This document shows, in pieces, positions 25,450 to 37,392 of a DNA stretch of 64,000 bases. A model generated the notes under the pieces. It worked only from the letters and a program-made list of their open reading frames with translations. It had not been told where the DNA came from and made no database searches. The position numbers were made by a program, and so were the translations under genes. This stretch comes from Clusia tigrina. Taxonomy: Eukaryota > Arthropoda > Insecta > Diptera > Clusiidae. Position 1 is the stretch's first letter, and each line of letters opens with the position of its first letter. Location: the NCBI GenBank assembly GCA_920105625.2, contig OV050030.1, positions 255,471,889 to 255,535,888 on the forward strand. The letters are read 5' to 3'.

Positions 25450-27016
25450 AGGCTCGAGTACTTTAATGTTACAAAATTTCAAGGTTTTCTGACACTCCAG
25501 TAAAAAGTTACAAGCATTTTATGTTGCAAACTTTGATAGTTGTTGGACGTATCGTATAGACGTTAGGGCCATTTGTAGTTTTATCAGTGTTTGATTTGGG
25601 ACTAAAGGGTAGCATAGCTTTGACCGATAGCTTAAATTGACAATAGGCTCGAGAACTTTATTGTTACAAAATTTCAAGATTTTATGACGCTCCAGTAAAA
25701 AGTTACAAGCATTTGTGTGTTGCAAACTTTGATATGTGTAGGACGTAGCGTATATAAAGTAGGGCCATTTGAAGTTTAATCAGTGTTTGATTTGGGACTC
25801 AAGGGTAGCATAGCTTTGAGCGATAGCTTAAATTGACAAGAGGCTCGAGTACTTTATTGTTACAAAATTTCAAGGTTTTATGACGCTCCAGTAAAAAGTT
25901 ACAAGCATTTGTATGTTGCAAACTTTGATAGGTGTAGGACGTACCGTATAGAAGTTAGGGCCATTTGAAGTTTTATCAGTGTTTGATTTGGGACTCAAGG
26001 GAAGCATAGCTTTGAGCGATAGCTTAAATTGACAAGAGGCTCGAGTACTTTATTGTTACAAAATTTCAAGGTTTTATGACGCTCCAGTAAAAAGTTACAA
26101 GCACTTGTATGTTGCATACTTTGATAGGTGTAGGACGTACCGTATAGAAGTTAGGGCCATTTGAAGTTTTATCGGTGTTCTATTTGGGACTCAAGGGTAG
26201 CATAGCTTTGAGCGATATCATAAATTGACAAGAGGCTCGAGTACTTTATTGTTACAAAATTTCAAGGTTCTATGACGCTCCAGTAAAAAGTTACAAGCAT
26301 TTGTATGTTGCAAACTTTGATAGGTGTAGGACGTACCGTATAGAAGTTAGGGCCATTTGAAGTTTTATCAGTGTTTGATTTGGGACTCAAGGGCAGCATA
26401 GCTTTGAGCGATGGCTTAAATTGACACGAGGCTCGAGTACTTTATTGTTACAAAATTTCAAGGTTTTATGACGCTCCAGTAAAAAGTTACAAGCATTTGT
26501 ATGTTGCAAACTTTGATAGGTGTAGGACGTACCGTATAGAAGTTAGGGCTATTTGAAGTTTCATCAGTGTTTGATTTGGGACTCAAGGGTAGCATAGCTT
26601 TGAGCGATAGCTTAAATTGACAAAAGGCTCGAGTACTTTATTGTTACAAAATTTCAAGGTTTTATGACGCTCCAGTAAAAAGTTACTAGCATTTGTATGT
26701 TGCATACTTTGATAGGTGTAGGACGTACCGTATAGAAGTTAGGGCCATTTGAAGTTTTATCAGTGTTTGATTTGTGACTCAAGGGTAGCATAGCTTTGAG
26801 CGATAGCTTAAATTGGCAAGAAGCTCGAGTACTTTATTGTTACAAAATTTCAAGGTTTTATGACGCTCCAGTAAAAAGTTACAAGCATTTGGATGTTGCA
26901 AACTTTCATAAGTGTAGGACGTACTGTATAAAAGTTAGGGCCATTTGAAGTTTTATCAGTGTTTGATTTGGGACTGAAGGGTAGCATAGCTTTGAGCGAT
27001 AGCTTAAATTGACAAG

Positions 27017-27212
27017 AGGCTCGAGTACTTTATTGTTACAAAATTTCAAGGTTTTATGACGCTCCAGTAAAAAGTTACAAGCATTTGTATGTTGCAAACT
27101 TTGATAGGTGTAGGACGTACCGTATAGAAGTTAGGGCCATTTGAAGTTTTATCAGTGTTTGATTTGGGACTCAAGGGTAGCATAGCTTTGAGCGATAGCT
27201 TAAATTGACAAG
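27017..27212. repeat. Reference monomer, matches the majority consensus
   Basis: This 196-bp copy carries the commonest base at each position I compared. Numbering from AGGCTCGAG as 1: the XhoI site CTCGAG is at 4-9; CAAAATTTC at 23-31; a stable stretch from GCTCCAGTAAAAAGTT to CATT at 45-69; TTGCAAACTTTGAT at 76-89; GGACGTACCGTAT at 97-109; GGGACTCAAGGGTAGCATAG at 150-169; and a direct repeat of TAGCTT at 167-172 and 180-185. Consensus CpGs fall at 6, 41 (often TG), 44, 100, 105 and 177. GC content is 73 of 196 (37%). The monomer start is an arbitrary choice. Confidence 0.9.
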
Positions 27213-28189
27213 AGGCTCGAGTACTTTAATGTTACAAAATTTCAAGGTTTTCTGACACTCCAGTAAAAAGTTACAAGCATTTTATGTTGCAAACTTTGAT
27301 AGGTGTTGGACGTACCGTATAGAAGTTAGGGCCATTTGAAGTTTTATCAGTGTTTGATTTGGGACTCAAGGGTAGCATAGCTTTGACCGATAGCCTAATT
27401 GACAAGAGGCTCGAGTACTTTATTGTTACAAAATTTCAAGGTTTTATGACGCTCCAGTAAAAAGATACAGGCATTTGTATTTTGCAAACTTTGATAGGTG
27501 TAGGACGTACCGTATAGAAAATAGGGCCATTTGAAGTTTTGTCAGTGTTTGATTTGGTACTCAAGGGTAGCATACCTTTGAGCGATAGCTTAAATTGACA
27601 AGAGGCTCGAGTACTTTATTGTTACAAAATTTCAAGGTTTTACGACGCTCCAGTAAAAAGTTACAAGCATTTGTATGTTGCAAACTTTGATAGGTGTAGG
27701 ACGTACCGTATAGAAGTTAGGGCCATTTGAAGTTTAATCAGTGTTTGATTTGGGACTCAAGGGTAGCATAGCTTTGACCGATAGCTTAAATTGACAAGAG
27801 GCTCGAGTACTTTATTGTTACAAAATTTCAAGGTTTTATGACGCTCCAGTAAAAAGTTACAAGCATTTGTGTGTTGCAAACTTTGATAGGTGTAGGACGT
27901 ACCGTATAGAAGTTAGGGCCATTTGAAGTTTTATCAGTGTTTGATTTGGGACTCAAGGGTAGCATAGCTTTGAGCGATAGCTTAAATTGACAAGAGGCTC
28001 GAGTACTTTATTGTTACAAAATTTCAAGGTTTTATGACGCTCCAGTAAAAAGTTACAAGCATTTGTATGTTGCGAACTTTGATAGGTGTAGGACGTACCG
28101 TATAGAAGTTAGGGCCATTTGAAGTTTTATCAGTGTTTGATTTGGGACTCAAGGGAAGCATAGCTTTGACCGATAGCTTCAATCGACAA

Positions 28190-28386
28190 GAGGCTCGAGT
28201 ACTTTATGGTTACAAAATCTCAAGGTTTTATGACGCTCCAGTAAAAAGTTACAAGCATTTGTATGTTGCAAACTTTGATAGGTGTAGGACGTACCATATA
28301 GAAGTTAGGGCCATTTGAAGTTTTATCGGTTTTTGATTTGAGACACAAGGGTAGCATAGCTTTGAGCGATAGCTTAAATTGACAAG
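28190..28386. repeat. First 4-mer-type monomer (TTTATGGTTAC, CTCAAGG)
   Basis: This is the leftmost monomer with TTTATGGTTACAAAATCTC, ACCATATAG and GGTTTTTGATTTGAGAC. It is preceded by GCTTCAATCGAC. From here rightward this type leads a 4-monomer HOR. The next monomer (28387) is a chimera that restarts the E cycle. Confidence 0.8.
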
Positions 28387-31300
28387 AGGCTCGAGTACTT
28401 TATTGTTACAAAATTTCAAGGTTCTATGACGCTCCAGTAAAAAGTTACAAGCATTTGTGTGTTGCAAACTTTGATATGTGTAGGACGTAGCGTATATAAA
28501 GTAGGGCCATTTGAAGTTTAATCAGTGTTTGATTTGGGACTCAAGGGTAGCATAGCTTTGAGCGATAGCTTAAATTGACAAGAGGCTCGAGTACTTTATT
28601 GTTACAAAATTTCAAGGTTTTACGACGCTCCAGTAAAAAGTTACAAGCATTTGTGTGTTGCAAACTTTGATAGGTGTAGGACGTACCGTATAGAAGTTAG
28701 GGCCATTTGAAGTTTTATCAGTGTTTGATTTGGGACTCAAGGGTAGCATAGCTTTGAGCTATAGCTTAAATTGACAAGAGTCTCGAGTACTTTATTGTAA
28801 CAAAATTTCAAGGTTTTATGACGCTCCAGTAAAAAGTTACAAGCATTTGTATGTTGCAAACTTTGATAGGTGTAGGACGTACCGTATAGAAGTTAGGGCC
28901 ATTTGAAGTTTTATCTGTGTTTGATTTGGGACTCAAGGGTAGCATAGCTTTGAGCGATAGCTTAAATTGACAAGAGTCTCGAGTACTTTATTGTAACAAA
29001 ATTTCAAGGTTTTATGACGCTCCAGTAAAAAGTTACAAGCATTTGTATGTTGCAAACTTTGATAGGTGTAGGATGTACCGTATAGAAGTTAGGGCCATTT
29101 GAAGTTTTATCAGTGTTTGATTTGGGACTCAAGGGTAGCATAGCTTTGAGCGATAGCTTAAATTGACAAGAGTCTCGAGTACTTTATTGTAACAAAATTT
29201 CAAGGTTTTATGACGCTCCAGTAAAAAGTTACAAGCATTTGTATGTTGCAAACTTTGATAGGTGTAGGACGTACCGTATAGAAGTTAGGGCCATTTGAAG
29301 TTTTATCAGTGTTTGATTTGGGACTCAAGGGTAGCATAGCTTTGAGCGATAGCTTAAATTGACAAGAGGCTCGAGTACTTTAATGTTACAAAATTTCAAG
29401 GTTTTCTGACACTCCAGTAAAAAGTTACAAGCTTTTTATGTTGCAAACTTTGATAGTTGTTGGACGTATCGTATAGACGTTAGGGCCATTTGTAGTTTTA
29501 TCAGTGTTTGATTTGGGACTCAAGGGTAGCATAGCTTTGACCGATAGCTTAAATTGACAATAGGCTCGAGAACTTTATTGTTACAAAATTTCAAGATTTT
29601 ATGACGCTCCAGTAAAAAGTTACAAGCATTTGTGTGTTGCAAACTTTGATATGTGTAGGACGTAGCGTATATAAAGTAGGGCCATTTGAAGTTTAATCAG
29701 TGTTTGATTTGGGACTCAAGGGTAGCATAGCTTTGAGCGATAGCTTAAATTGACAAGAGGCTCGAGTACTTTATTGTTACAAAATTTCAAGGTTTTATGA
29801 CGCTCCAGTAAAAAGTTACAAGCATTTGTATGTTGCAAACTTTGATAGGTGTAGGACGTACCGTATAGAAGTTAGGGCCATTTGAAGTTTTATCAGTGTT
29901 TGATTTGGGACTCAAGGGAAGCATAGCTTTGAGCGATAGCTTAAATTGACAAGAGGCTCGAGTACTTTATTGTTACAAAATTTCAAGGTTTTATGACGCT
30001 CCAGTAAAAAGTTACAAGCACTTGTATGTTGCATACTTTGATAGGTGTAGGACGTACCGTATAGAAGTTAGGGCCATTTGAAGTTTTATCGGTGTTCTAT
30101 TTGGGACTCAAGGGTAGCATAGCTTTGAGCGATATCATAAATTGACAAGAGGCTCGAGTACTTTATTGTTACAAAATTTCAAGGTTCTATGACGCTCCAG
30201 TAAAAAGTTACAAGCATTTGTATGTTGCAAACTTTGATAGGTGTAGGACGTACCGTATAGAAGTTAGGGCCATTTGAAGTTTTATCAGTGTTTGATTTGG
30301 GACTCAAGGGCAGCATAGCTTTGAGCGATGGCTTAAATTGACACGAGGCTCGAGTACTTTATTGTTACAAAATTTCAAGGTTTTATGACGCTCCAGTAAA
30401 AAGTTACAAGCATTTGTATGTTGCAAACTTTGATAGGTGTAGGACGTACCGTATAGAAGTTAGGGCTATTTGAAGTTTCATCAGTGTTTGATTTGGGACT
30501 CAAGGGTAGCATAGCTTTGAGCGATAGCTTAAATTGACAAAAGGCTCGAGTACTTTATTGTTACAAAATTTCAAGGTTTTATGACGCTCCAGTAAAAAGT
30601 TACTAGCATTTGTATGTTGCATACTTTGATAGGTGTAGGACGTACCGTATAGAAGTTAGGGCCATTTGAAGTTTTATCAGTGTTTGATTTGGGACTCAAG
30701 GGTAGCATAGCTTTGAGCGATAGCTTAAATTGGCAAGAAGCTCGAGTACTTTATTGTTACAAAATTTCAAGGTTTTATGACGCTCCAGTAAAAAGTTACA
30801 AGCATTTGGATGTTGCAAACTTTCATAAGTGGAGGACGTACTGTATAAAAGTTAGGGCCATTTGAAGTTTTATCAGTGTTTGATTTGGGACTCAAGGGTA
30901 GCATAGCTTTGAGCGATAGCTTAAATTGACAAGAGGCTCGAGTACTTTATTGTTACAAAATTTCAAGGTTTTATGACGCTCCAGTAAAAAGTTACAAGCA
31001 TTTGTATGTTGCAAACTTTGATAGGTGTAGGACGTACCGTATAGAAGTTAGGGCCATTTGAAGTTTTATCAGTGTTTGATTTGGGACTCAAGGGTAGCAT
31101 AGCTTTGAGCGATAGCTTAAATTGACAAGAGGCTCGAGTACTTTAATGTTACAAAATTTCAAGGTTTTCTGACACTCCAGTAAAAAGTTACAAGCATTTT
31201 ATGTTGCAAACTTTGATAGGTGTTGGACGTACCGTATAGAAGTTAGGGCCATTTGAAATTTTATCAGTGTTTGATTTGGGACTCAAGGGTAGCATAGCTT

Positions 31301-32499
31301 TGACCGATAGCCTAAATTGACAAGAGGCTCGAGTACTTTATTGTTACAAAATTTCAAGGTTTTATGACGCTCCAGTAAAAAGATACAGGCAATTGTATTT
31401 TGCAAACTTTGATAGGTGTAGGACGTACCGTATAGAAAATAGGGCCATTTGAAGTTTTGTCAGTGTTTGATTTGGTACTCAAGGGTAGCATACCTTTGAG
31501 CGATAGCTTAAATTGACAAGAGGCTCGAGTACTTTATTTTTACAAAATTTCAAGGTTTTACGACGCTCCAGTAAAAAGTTACAAGCATTTGTATGTTGCA
31601 AACTTTGATAGGTGTAGGACGTACCGTATAGAAGTTAGGGCCATTTGAAGTTTTATCAGTGTTTGATTTGGGACTCAAGGTTAGCATAGCTTTGAGCGAT
31701 AGCTTAAATTGACAAGAGGCTCGAGTACTTTAATGTTACAAAATTTCAAGGTTTTATGACACTCCAGTAAAAAGTTACAAGCATTTTATGTTGCAAACTT
31801 TGATATGTGTTGGACGTACCGTATAGAAGTTAGGGCCATTTGAAGTTTAATCAGTGTTTGATTTGGGACTCAAGGGTAGCATAGCTTTGACCGATAGCTT
31901 AAATTGACAAGAGGCTCGAGTACTTTATTGTTACAAAATTTCAAGGTTTTATGACGCTCCAGTAAAAAGTTACAAGCATTTGTGTGTTGCAAACTTTGAT
32001 AGGTGTAGGACGTACCGTATAGAAGTTAGGGCCATTTGAAGTTTTATCAGTGTTTGATTTGGGACTCAAGGGTAGCATAGCTTTGAGCGATAGCTTAAAT
32101 TGACAAGAGGCTCGAGTACTTTATTGTTACAAAATTTCAAGGTTTTATGACGCTCCAGTAAAAAGTTACAAGCATTTGTATGTTGCAAACTTTGATAGGT
32201 GTAGGACGTACCGTATAGAAGTTAGGGCCATTTGAAGTTTTATCAGTGTTTGATTTGGGACTCAAGGGAAGCATAGCTTTGAGCGATAGCTTAAATTGAC
32301 AAGAGGCTCGAGTACTTTATTGTTACAAAATTTCAAGGTTTTATGACGCTCCAGTAAAAAGTTACAAGCATTTGTATGTTGCGAACTTTGATAGGTGTAG
32401 GACGTACCGTATAGAAGTTAGGGCCATTTGAAGTTTTATCAGTGTTTGATTTGGGACTCAAGGGTAGCATAGCTTTGACCGATAGCTTCAATTGACAAG
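28387..32499. repeat. E-cycle copy 3, entered through a chimeric monomer
   Basis: The first monomer has the left end of the 4-mer type (GGTTCTATGACG) and the right end of the E-type (TGTGTGTTGC, GATATGTGTAGG, GTATATAAAG). The order of copy 2 then follows at an offset of 3,917 bp, rising to 4,309 bp late in the copy. That change means two monomers present here (around 31.5-31.9 kb, including a D-like monomer with GATATGTGTTGG) are absent from copy 2. Confidence 0.85.
28779..29366. repeat. T-type block 4, three monomers
   Basis: GTCTCGAG and TGTAACA in three monomers, with GGATGTACC in the second. Palindrome AGCTATAGCT at 28757-28766; D-type monomer follows at 29367. Confidence 0.9.
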
Positions 32500-33928
32500 A
32501 GGCTCGAGTACTTTATGGTTACAAAATCTCAAGGTTTTATGACGCTCCAGTAAAAAGTTACAAGCATTTGTATGTTGCAAACTTTGATAGGTGTAGGACG
32601 TACCATATAGAAGTTAGGGCCATTTGAAGTTTTATCGGTTTTTGATTTGAGACACAAGGGTAGCATAGCTTTGAGCGATAGCTTAAATTGACAAGAGGCT
32701 CGAGTACTTTATTGTTACAAAATTTCAAGGTTCTATGACGCTCCAGTAAAAAGTTACAAGCATTTTATGTTGCAAACTTTGATAGGTGTTGGACGTACCG
32801 TATAGAAGTTAGGGCCATTTGAAGTTTTATCAGTGTTTGATTTGGGACTCAAGGGTAGCATAGCTTTGACCGATAGCCTAAATTGACAAGAGGCTCGAGT
32901 ACTTTATTGTTACAAAATTTCAAGGTTTTATGGCGCTCCAGTAAAAAGTTACAAGCACTTGTATGTTGCATACTTTGATAGGTGTAGGACGTACCGTATA
33001 GAAGTTAGGGCCATTTGAAGTTTTATCGGTGTTCTATTTGGGACTCAAGGGTAGCATAGCTTTGAGCGATAGCTTAAATTGACAAGAGGCTCGAGTACTT
33101 TATTGTTACAAAATTTCAAGATTCTATGACGCTCCAGTAAAAAGTTACAAGCATTTGTATGTTGCAAACTTTGATAGGTGTAGGACGTACCGTATAGAAG
33201 TTAGGGCCATTTGAAGTTTTATCAGTGTTTGATTTGGGACTCAAGGGTAGCATAGCTTTGACCGATAGCTTCAATTGACAAGAGGCTCGAGTACTTTATG
33301 GTTACAAAATCTCAAGGTTTTATGACGCTCCAGTAAAAAGTTACAAGCATTTGTATGTTGCAAACTTTGATAGGTGTAGGACGTACCATATAGAAGTTAG
33401 GGCCATTTGAAGTTTTATCGGTTTTTGATTTGAGACACAAGGGTAGCATAGCTTTGAGCGATAGCTTAATTTGACAAGAGGCTCGAGTACTTTATTGTTA
33501 CAAAATTTCAAGGTTCTATGACGCTCCAGTAAAAAGTTACAAGCATTTTATGTTGCAAACTTTGATAGGTGTTGGACGTACCGTATAGAAGTTAGGGCCA
33601 TTTGAAGTTTTATCAGTGTTTGATTTGGGACTCAAGGGTAGCATAGCTTTGACCGATAGCCTAAATTGACAAGAGGCTCGAGTACTTTATTGTTACAAAA
33701 TTTCAAGGTTTTATGACGCTCCAGTAAAAAGTTACAAGCACTTGTATGTTGCATACTTTGATAGGTGTAGGACGTACCGTATAGAAGTTAGGGCCATTTG
33801 AAGTTTTATCGGTGTTCTATTTGGGACTCAAGGGTAGCATAGCTTTGAGCGATAGCTTAAATTGACAAGAGGCTCGAGTACTTTATTGTTACAAAATTTC
33901 AAGATTCTATGACGCTCCAGTAAAAAGT
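30601..33928. repeat. 17-monomer tandem duplication, left copy (3,328 bp)
   Basis: The rare TTACTAGC occurs here and again 3,328 bp later, with the same marker order between: CATTTGGATG with CATAAGTGGAGG, D-type, AGATACAGGC, TTTATTTTTAC, D-like GATATGTGTTGG, AGGGAAGC, GTTGCGAAC and two 4-mer units. Private differences between the copies are few, for example CAATTGTATTTT near 31389 and AAGGTTAGC near 31678. Confidence 0.9.
32500..33928. repeat. 4-monomer HOR, two units (783 bp each, second cut)
   Basis: Four monomers in order: (1) TTTATGGTTAC with ACCATATAG and GAGACACAAG; (2) GGTTCTATGACG with CATTTTATG and GGTGTTGG, ending GATAGCCTAAATTG; (3) GCACTTG with GCATACTTT and GGTGTTCTATTT; (4) AAGATTCTATG ending GCTTCAATTG. 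Units start at 32500 and 33283. The second switches to TTACTAGC at 33929. Confidence 0.87.
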
Positions 33929-36900
33929 TACTAGCATTTGTATGTTGCATACTTTGATAGGTGTAGGACGTACCGTATAGAAGTTAGGGCCATTTGAAGT
34001 TTTATCAGTGTTTGATTTGTGACTCAAGGGTAGCATAGCTTTGAGCGATAGCTTAAATTGGCAAGAAGCTCGAGTACTTTATTGTTACAAAATTTCAAGG
34101 TTTTATGACGCTCCAGTAAAAAGTTACAAGCATTTGGATGTTGCAAACTTTCATAAGTGGAGGACGTACTGTATAAAAGTTAGGGCCATTTGAAGTTTTA
34201 TCAGTGTTTGATTTGGGACTCAAGGGTAGCATAGCTTTGAGCGATAGCTTAAATTGACAAGAGGCTCGAGTACTTTATTGTTACAAAATTTCAAGGTTTT
34301 ATGACGCTCCAGTAAAAAGTTACAAGCATTTGTATGTTGCAAACTTTGATAGGTGTAGGACGTACCGTATAGAAGTTAGGGCAATTTGAAGTTTTATCAG
34401 TGTTTGATTTGGGACTCAAGGGTAGCATAGCTTTGAGCGATAGCTTAAATTGACAAGAGGCTCGAGTACTTTAATGTTACAAAATTTCAAGGTTTTCTGA
34501 CACTCCAGTAAAAAGTTACAAGCATTTTATGTTGCAAACTTTGATAGGTGTTGGACGTACCGTATAGAAGTTAGGGCCATTTGAAGTTTTATCAGTGTTT
34601 GATTTGGGACTCAAGGGTAGCATAGCTTTGACCGATAGCCTAAATTGACAAGAGGCTCGAGTACTTTATTGTTACAAAATTTCAAGGTTTTATGACGCTC
34701 CAGTAAAAAGATACAGGCATTTGTATTTTGCAAACTTTGATAGGTGTAGGACGTACCGTATAGAAAATAGGGCCATTTGAAGTTTTGTCAGTGTTTGATT
34801 TGGTACTCAAGGGTAGCATACCTTTGAGCGATAGCTTAAATTGACAAGAGGCTCGAGTACTTTATTTTTACAAAATTTCAAGGTTTTACGACGCTCCAGT
34901 AAAAAGTTACAAGCATTTGTATGTTGCAAACTTTGATAGGTGTAGGACGTACCGTATAGAAGTTAGGGCCATTTGAAGTTTTATCAGTGTTTGATTTGGG
35001 ACTCAAGGGTAGCATAGCTTTGAGCGATAGCTTAAATTGACAAGGGGCTCGAGTACTTTAATGTTACAAAATTTCAAGGTTTTATGACACTCCAGTAAAA
35101 AGTTACAAGCATTTTATGTTGCAAACTTTGATATGTGTTGGACGTACCGTATAGAAGTTAGGGCCATTTGAAGTTTAATCAGTGTTTGATTTGGGACTCA
35201 AGGGTAGCATAGCTTTGACCGATAGCTTAAATTGACAAGAGGCTCGAGTACTTTATTGTTACAAAATTTCAAGGTTTTATGACGCTCCAGTAAAAAGTTA
35301 CAAGCATTTGTGTGTTGCAAACTTTGATAGGTGTAGGACGTACCGTATAGAAGTTAGGGCCATTTGAAGTTTTATCAGTGTTTGATTTGGGACTCAAGGG
35401 TAGCATAGCTTTGAGCGATAGCTTAAATTGACAAGAGGCTCGAGTACTTTATTGTTACAAAATTTCAAGGTTTTATGACGCTCCAGTAAAAAGTTACAAG
35501 CATTTGTATGTTGCAAACTTTGATAGGTGTAGGACGTACCGTATAGAAGTTAGGGCCATTTGAAGTTTTATCAGTGTTTGATTTGGGACTCAAGGGAAGC
35601 ATAGCTTTGAGCGATAGCTTAAATTGACAAGAGGCTCGAGTACTTTATTGTTACAAAATTTCAAGGTTTTATGACGCTCCAGTAAAAAGTTACAAGCATT
35701 TGTATGTTGCGAACTTTGATAGGTGTAGGACGTACCGTATAGAAGTTAGGGCCATTTGAAGTTTTATCAGTGTTTGATTTGGGACTCAAGGGTAGCATAG
35801 CTTTGACCGATAGCTTCAATTGACAAGAGGCTCGAGTACTTTATGGTTACAAAATCTCAAGGTTTTATGACGCTCCAGTAAAAAGTTACAAGCATTTGTA
35901 TGTTGCAAACTTTGATAGGTGTAGGACGTACCATATAGAAGTTAGGGCCATTTGAAGTTTTATCGGTTTTTGATTTGAGACACAAGGGTAGCATAGCTTT
36001 GAGCGATAGCTTAAATTGACAAGAGGCTCGAGTACTTTATTGTTACAAAATTTCAAGGTTCTATGACGCTCCAGTAAAAAGTTACAAGCATTTTATGTTG
36101 CAAACTTTGATAGGTGTTGGACGTACCGTATAGAAGTTAGGGCCATTTGAAGTTTTATCAGTGTTTGATTTGGGACTCAAGGGTAGCATAGCTTTGACCG
36201 ATAGCCTAAATTGACAAGAGGCTCGAGTACTTTATTGTTACAAAATTTCAAGGTTTTATGACGCTCCAGTAAAAAGTTACAAGCACTTGTATGTTGCATA
36301 CTTTGATAGGTGTAGGACGTACCGTATAGAAGTTAGGGCCATTTGAAGTTTTATCGGTGTTCTATTTGGGACTCAAGGGTAGCATAGCTTTGAGCGATGC
36401 TTAAATTGACAAGAGGCTCGAGTACTTTATTGTTACAAAATTTCAAGATTCTATGACGCTCCAGTAAAAAGTTACAAGCATTTGTATGTTGCAAACTTTG
36501 ATAGGTGTAGGACGTACCGTATAGAAGTTAGGGCCATTTGAAGTTTTATCAGTGTTTGATTTGGGACTCAAGGGTAGCATAGCTTTGACCGATAGCTTCA
36601 ATTGACAAGAGGCTCGAGTACTTTATGGTTACAAAATCTCAAGGTTTTATGACGCTCCAGTAAAAAGTTACAAGCATTTGTATGTTGCAAACTTTGATAG
36701 GTGTAGGACGTACCATATAGAAGTTAGGGCCATTTGAAGTTTTATCGGTTTTTGATTTGAGACACAAGGGTAGCATAGCTTTGAGCGATAGCTTAATTTG
36801 ACAAGAGGCTCGAGTACTTTATTGTTACAAAATTTCAAGGTTCTATGACGCTCCAGTAAAAAGTTACAAGCATTTTATGTTGCAAACTTTGATAGGTGTT

Positions 36901-37256
36901 GGACGTACCGTATAGAAGTTAGGGCCATTTGAAGTTTTATCAGTGTTTGATTTGGGACTCAAGGGTAGCATAGCTTTGACCGATAGCCTAAATTGACAAG
37001 AGGCTCGAGTACTTTATTGTTACAAAATTTCAAGGTTTTATGACGCTCCAGTAAAAAGTTACAAGCACTTGTATGTTGCATACTTTGATAGGTGTAGGAC
37101 GTACCGTATAGAAGTTAGGGCCATTTGAAGTTTTATCGGTGTTCTATTTGGGACTCAAGGGTAGCATAGCTTTGAGCGATAGCTTAAATTGACAAGAGGC
37201 TCGAGTACTTTATTGTTACAAAATTTCAAGATTCTATGACGCTCCAGTAAAAAGTT
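33929..37256. repeat. 17-monomer tandem duplication, right copy (3,328 bp)
   Basis: Copies 30601-33928, including the shared marks CATAAGTGGAGG (34151) and TTTATTTTTAC (34861). Private changes include GGGCAATTTG (34380), GACAAGGGG (35040) and GCGATGCTTAAATT (36396, one base lost). One phase of the join lies inside a monomer at about 33.93 kb. Confidence 0.9.
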
Positions 37257-37392
37257 ACAAGCATTTGTATGTTGCAAACTTTGATAGGTGTAGGACGTAC
37301 CGTATAGAAGTTAGGGCCATTTGAAGTTTTATTAGTGTTTGATTTGGGACTCAAGGGTAGCATAGCTTTGACCGATAGCTTCAATTGACAAG
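35828..37392. repeat. 4-monomer HOR, two complete units
   Basis: Units start at 35828 and 36610, with the next 4-mer-type monomer at 37393, giving spacings of 782 and 783 bp. The missing base in the first unit is the GCGATGCTT deletion near 36396. Confidence 0.87.

Larger units (their letters stand above)
24470..28386. repeat. E-cycle copy 2, 20 monomers (3,917 bp)
   Basis: Starts at the E-type monomer with AAAACTTCAAG, then TACGACG with AGCTATAGCT, T block 3, D-type, E-type and GCACTTG monomers. GATGGC, AAGAAGC and CATAAGTG monomers, a second D-type and AGATACAGGC follow. The same order restarts at 28387, 3,917 bp later (20 monomers minus 3). It matches 54242-57.5 kb at an offset of 29,772 bp. 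Confidence 0.87.
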
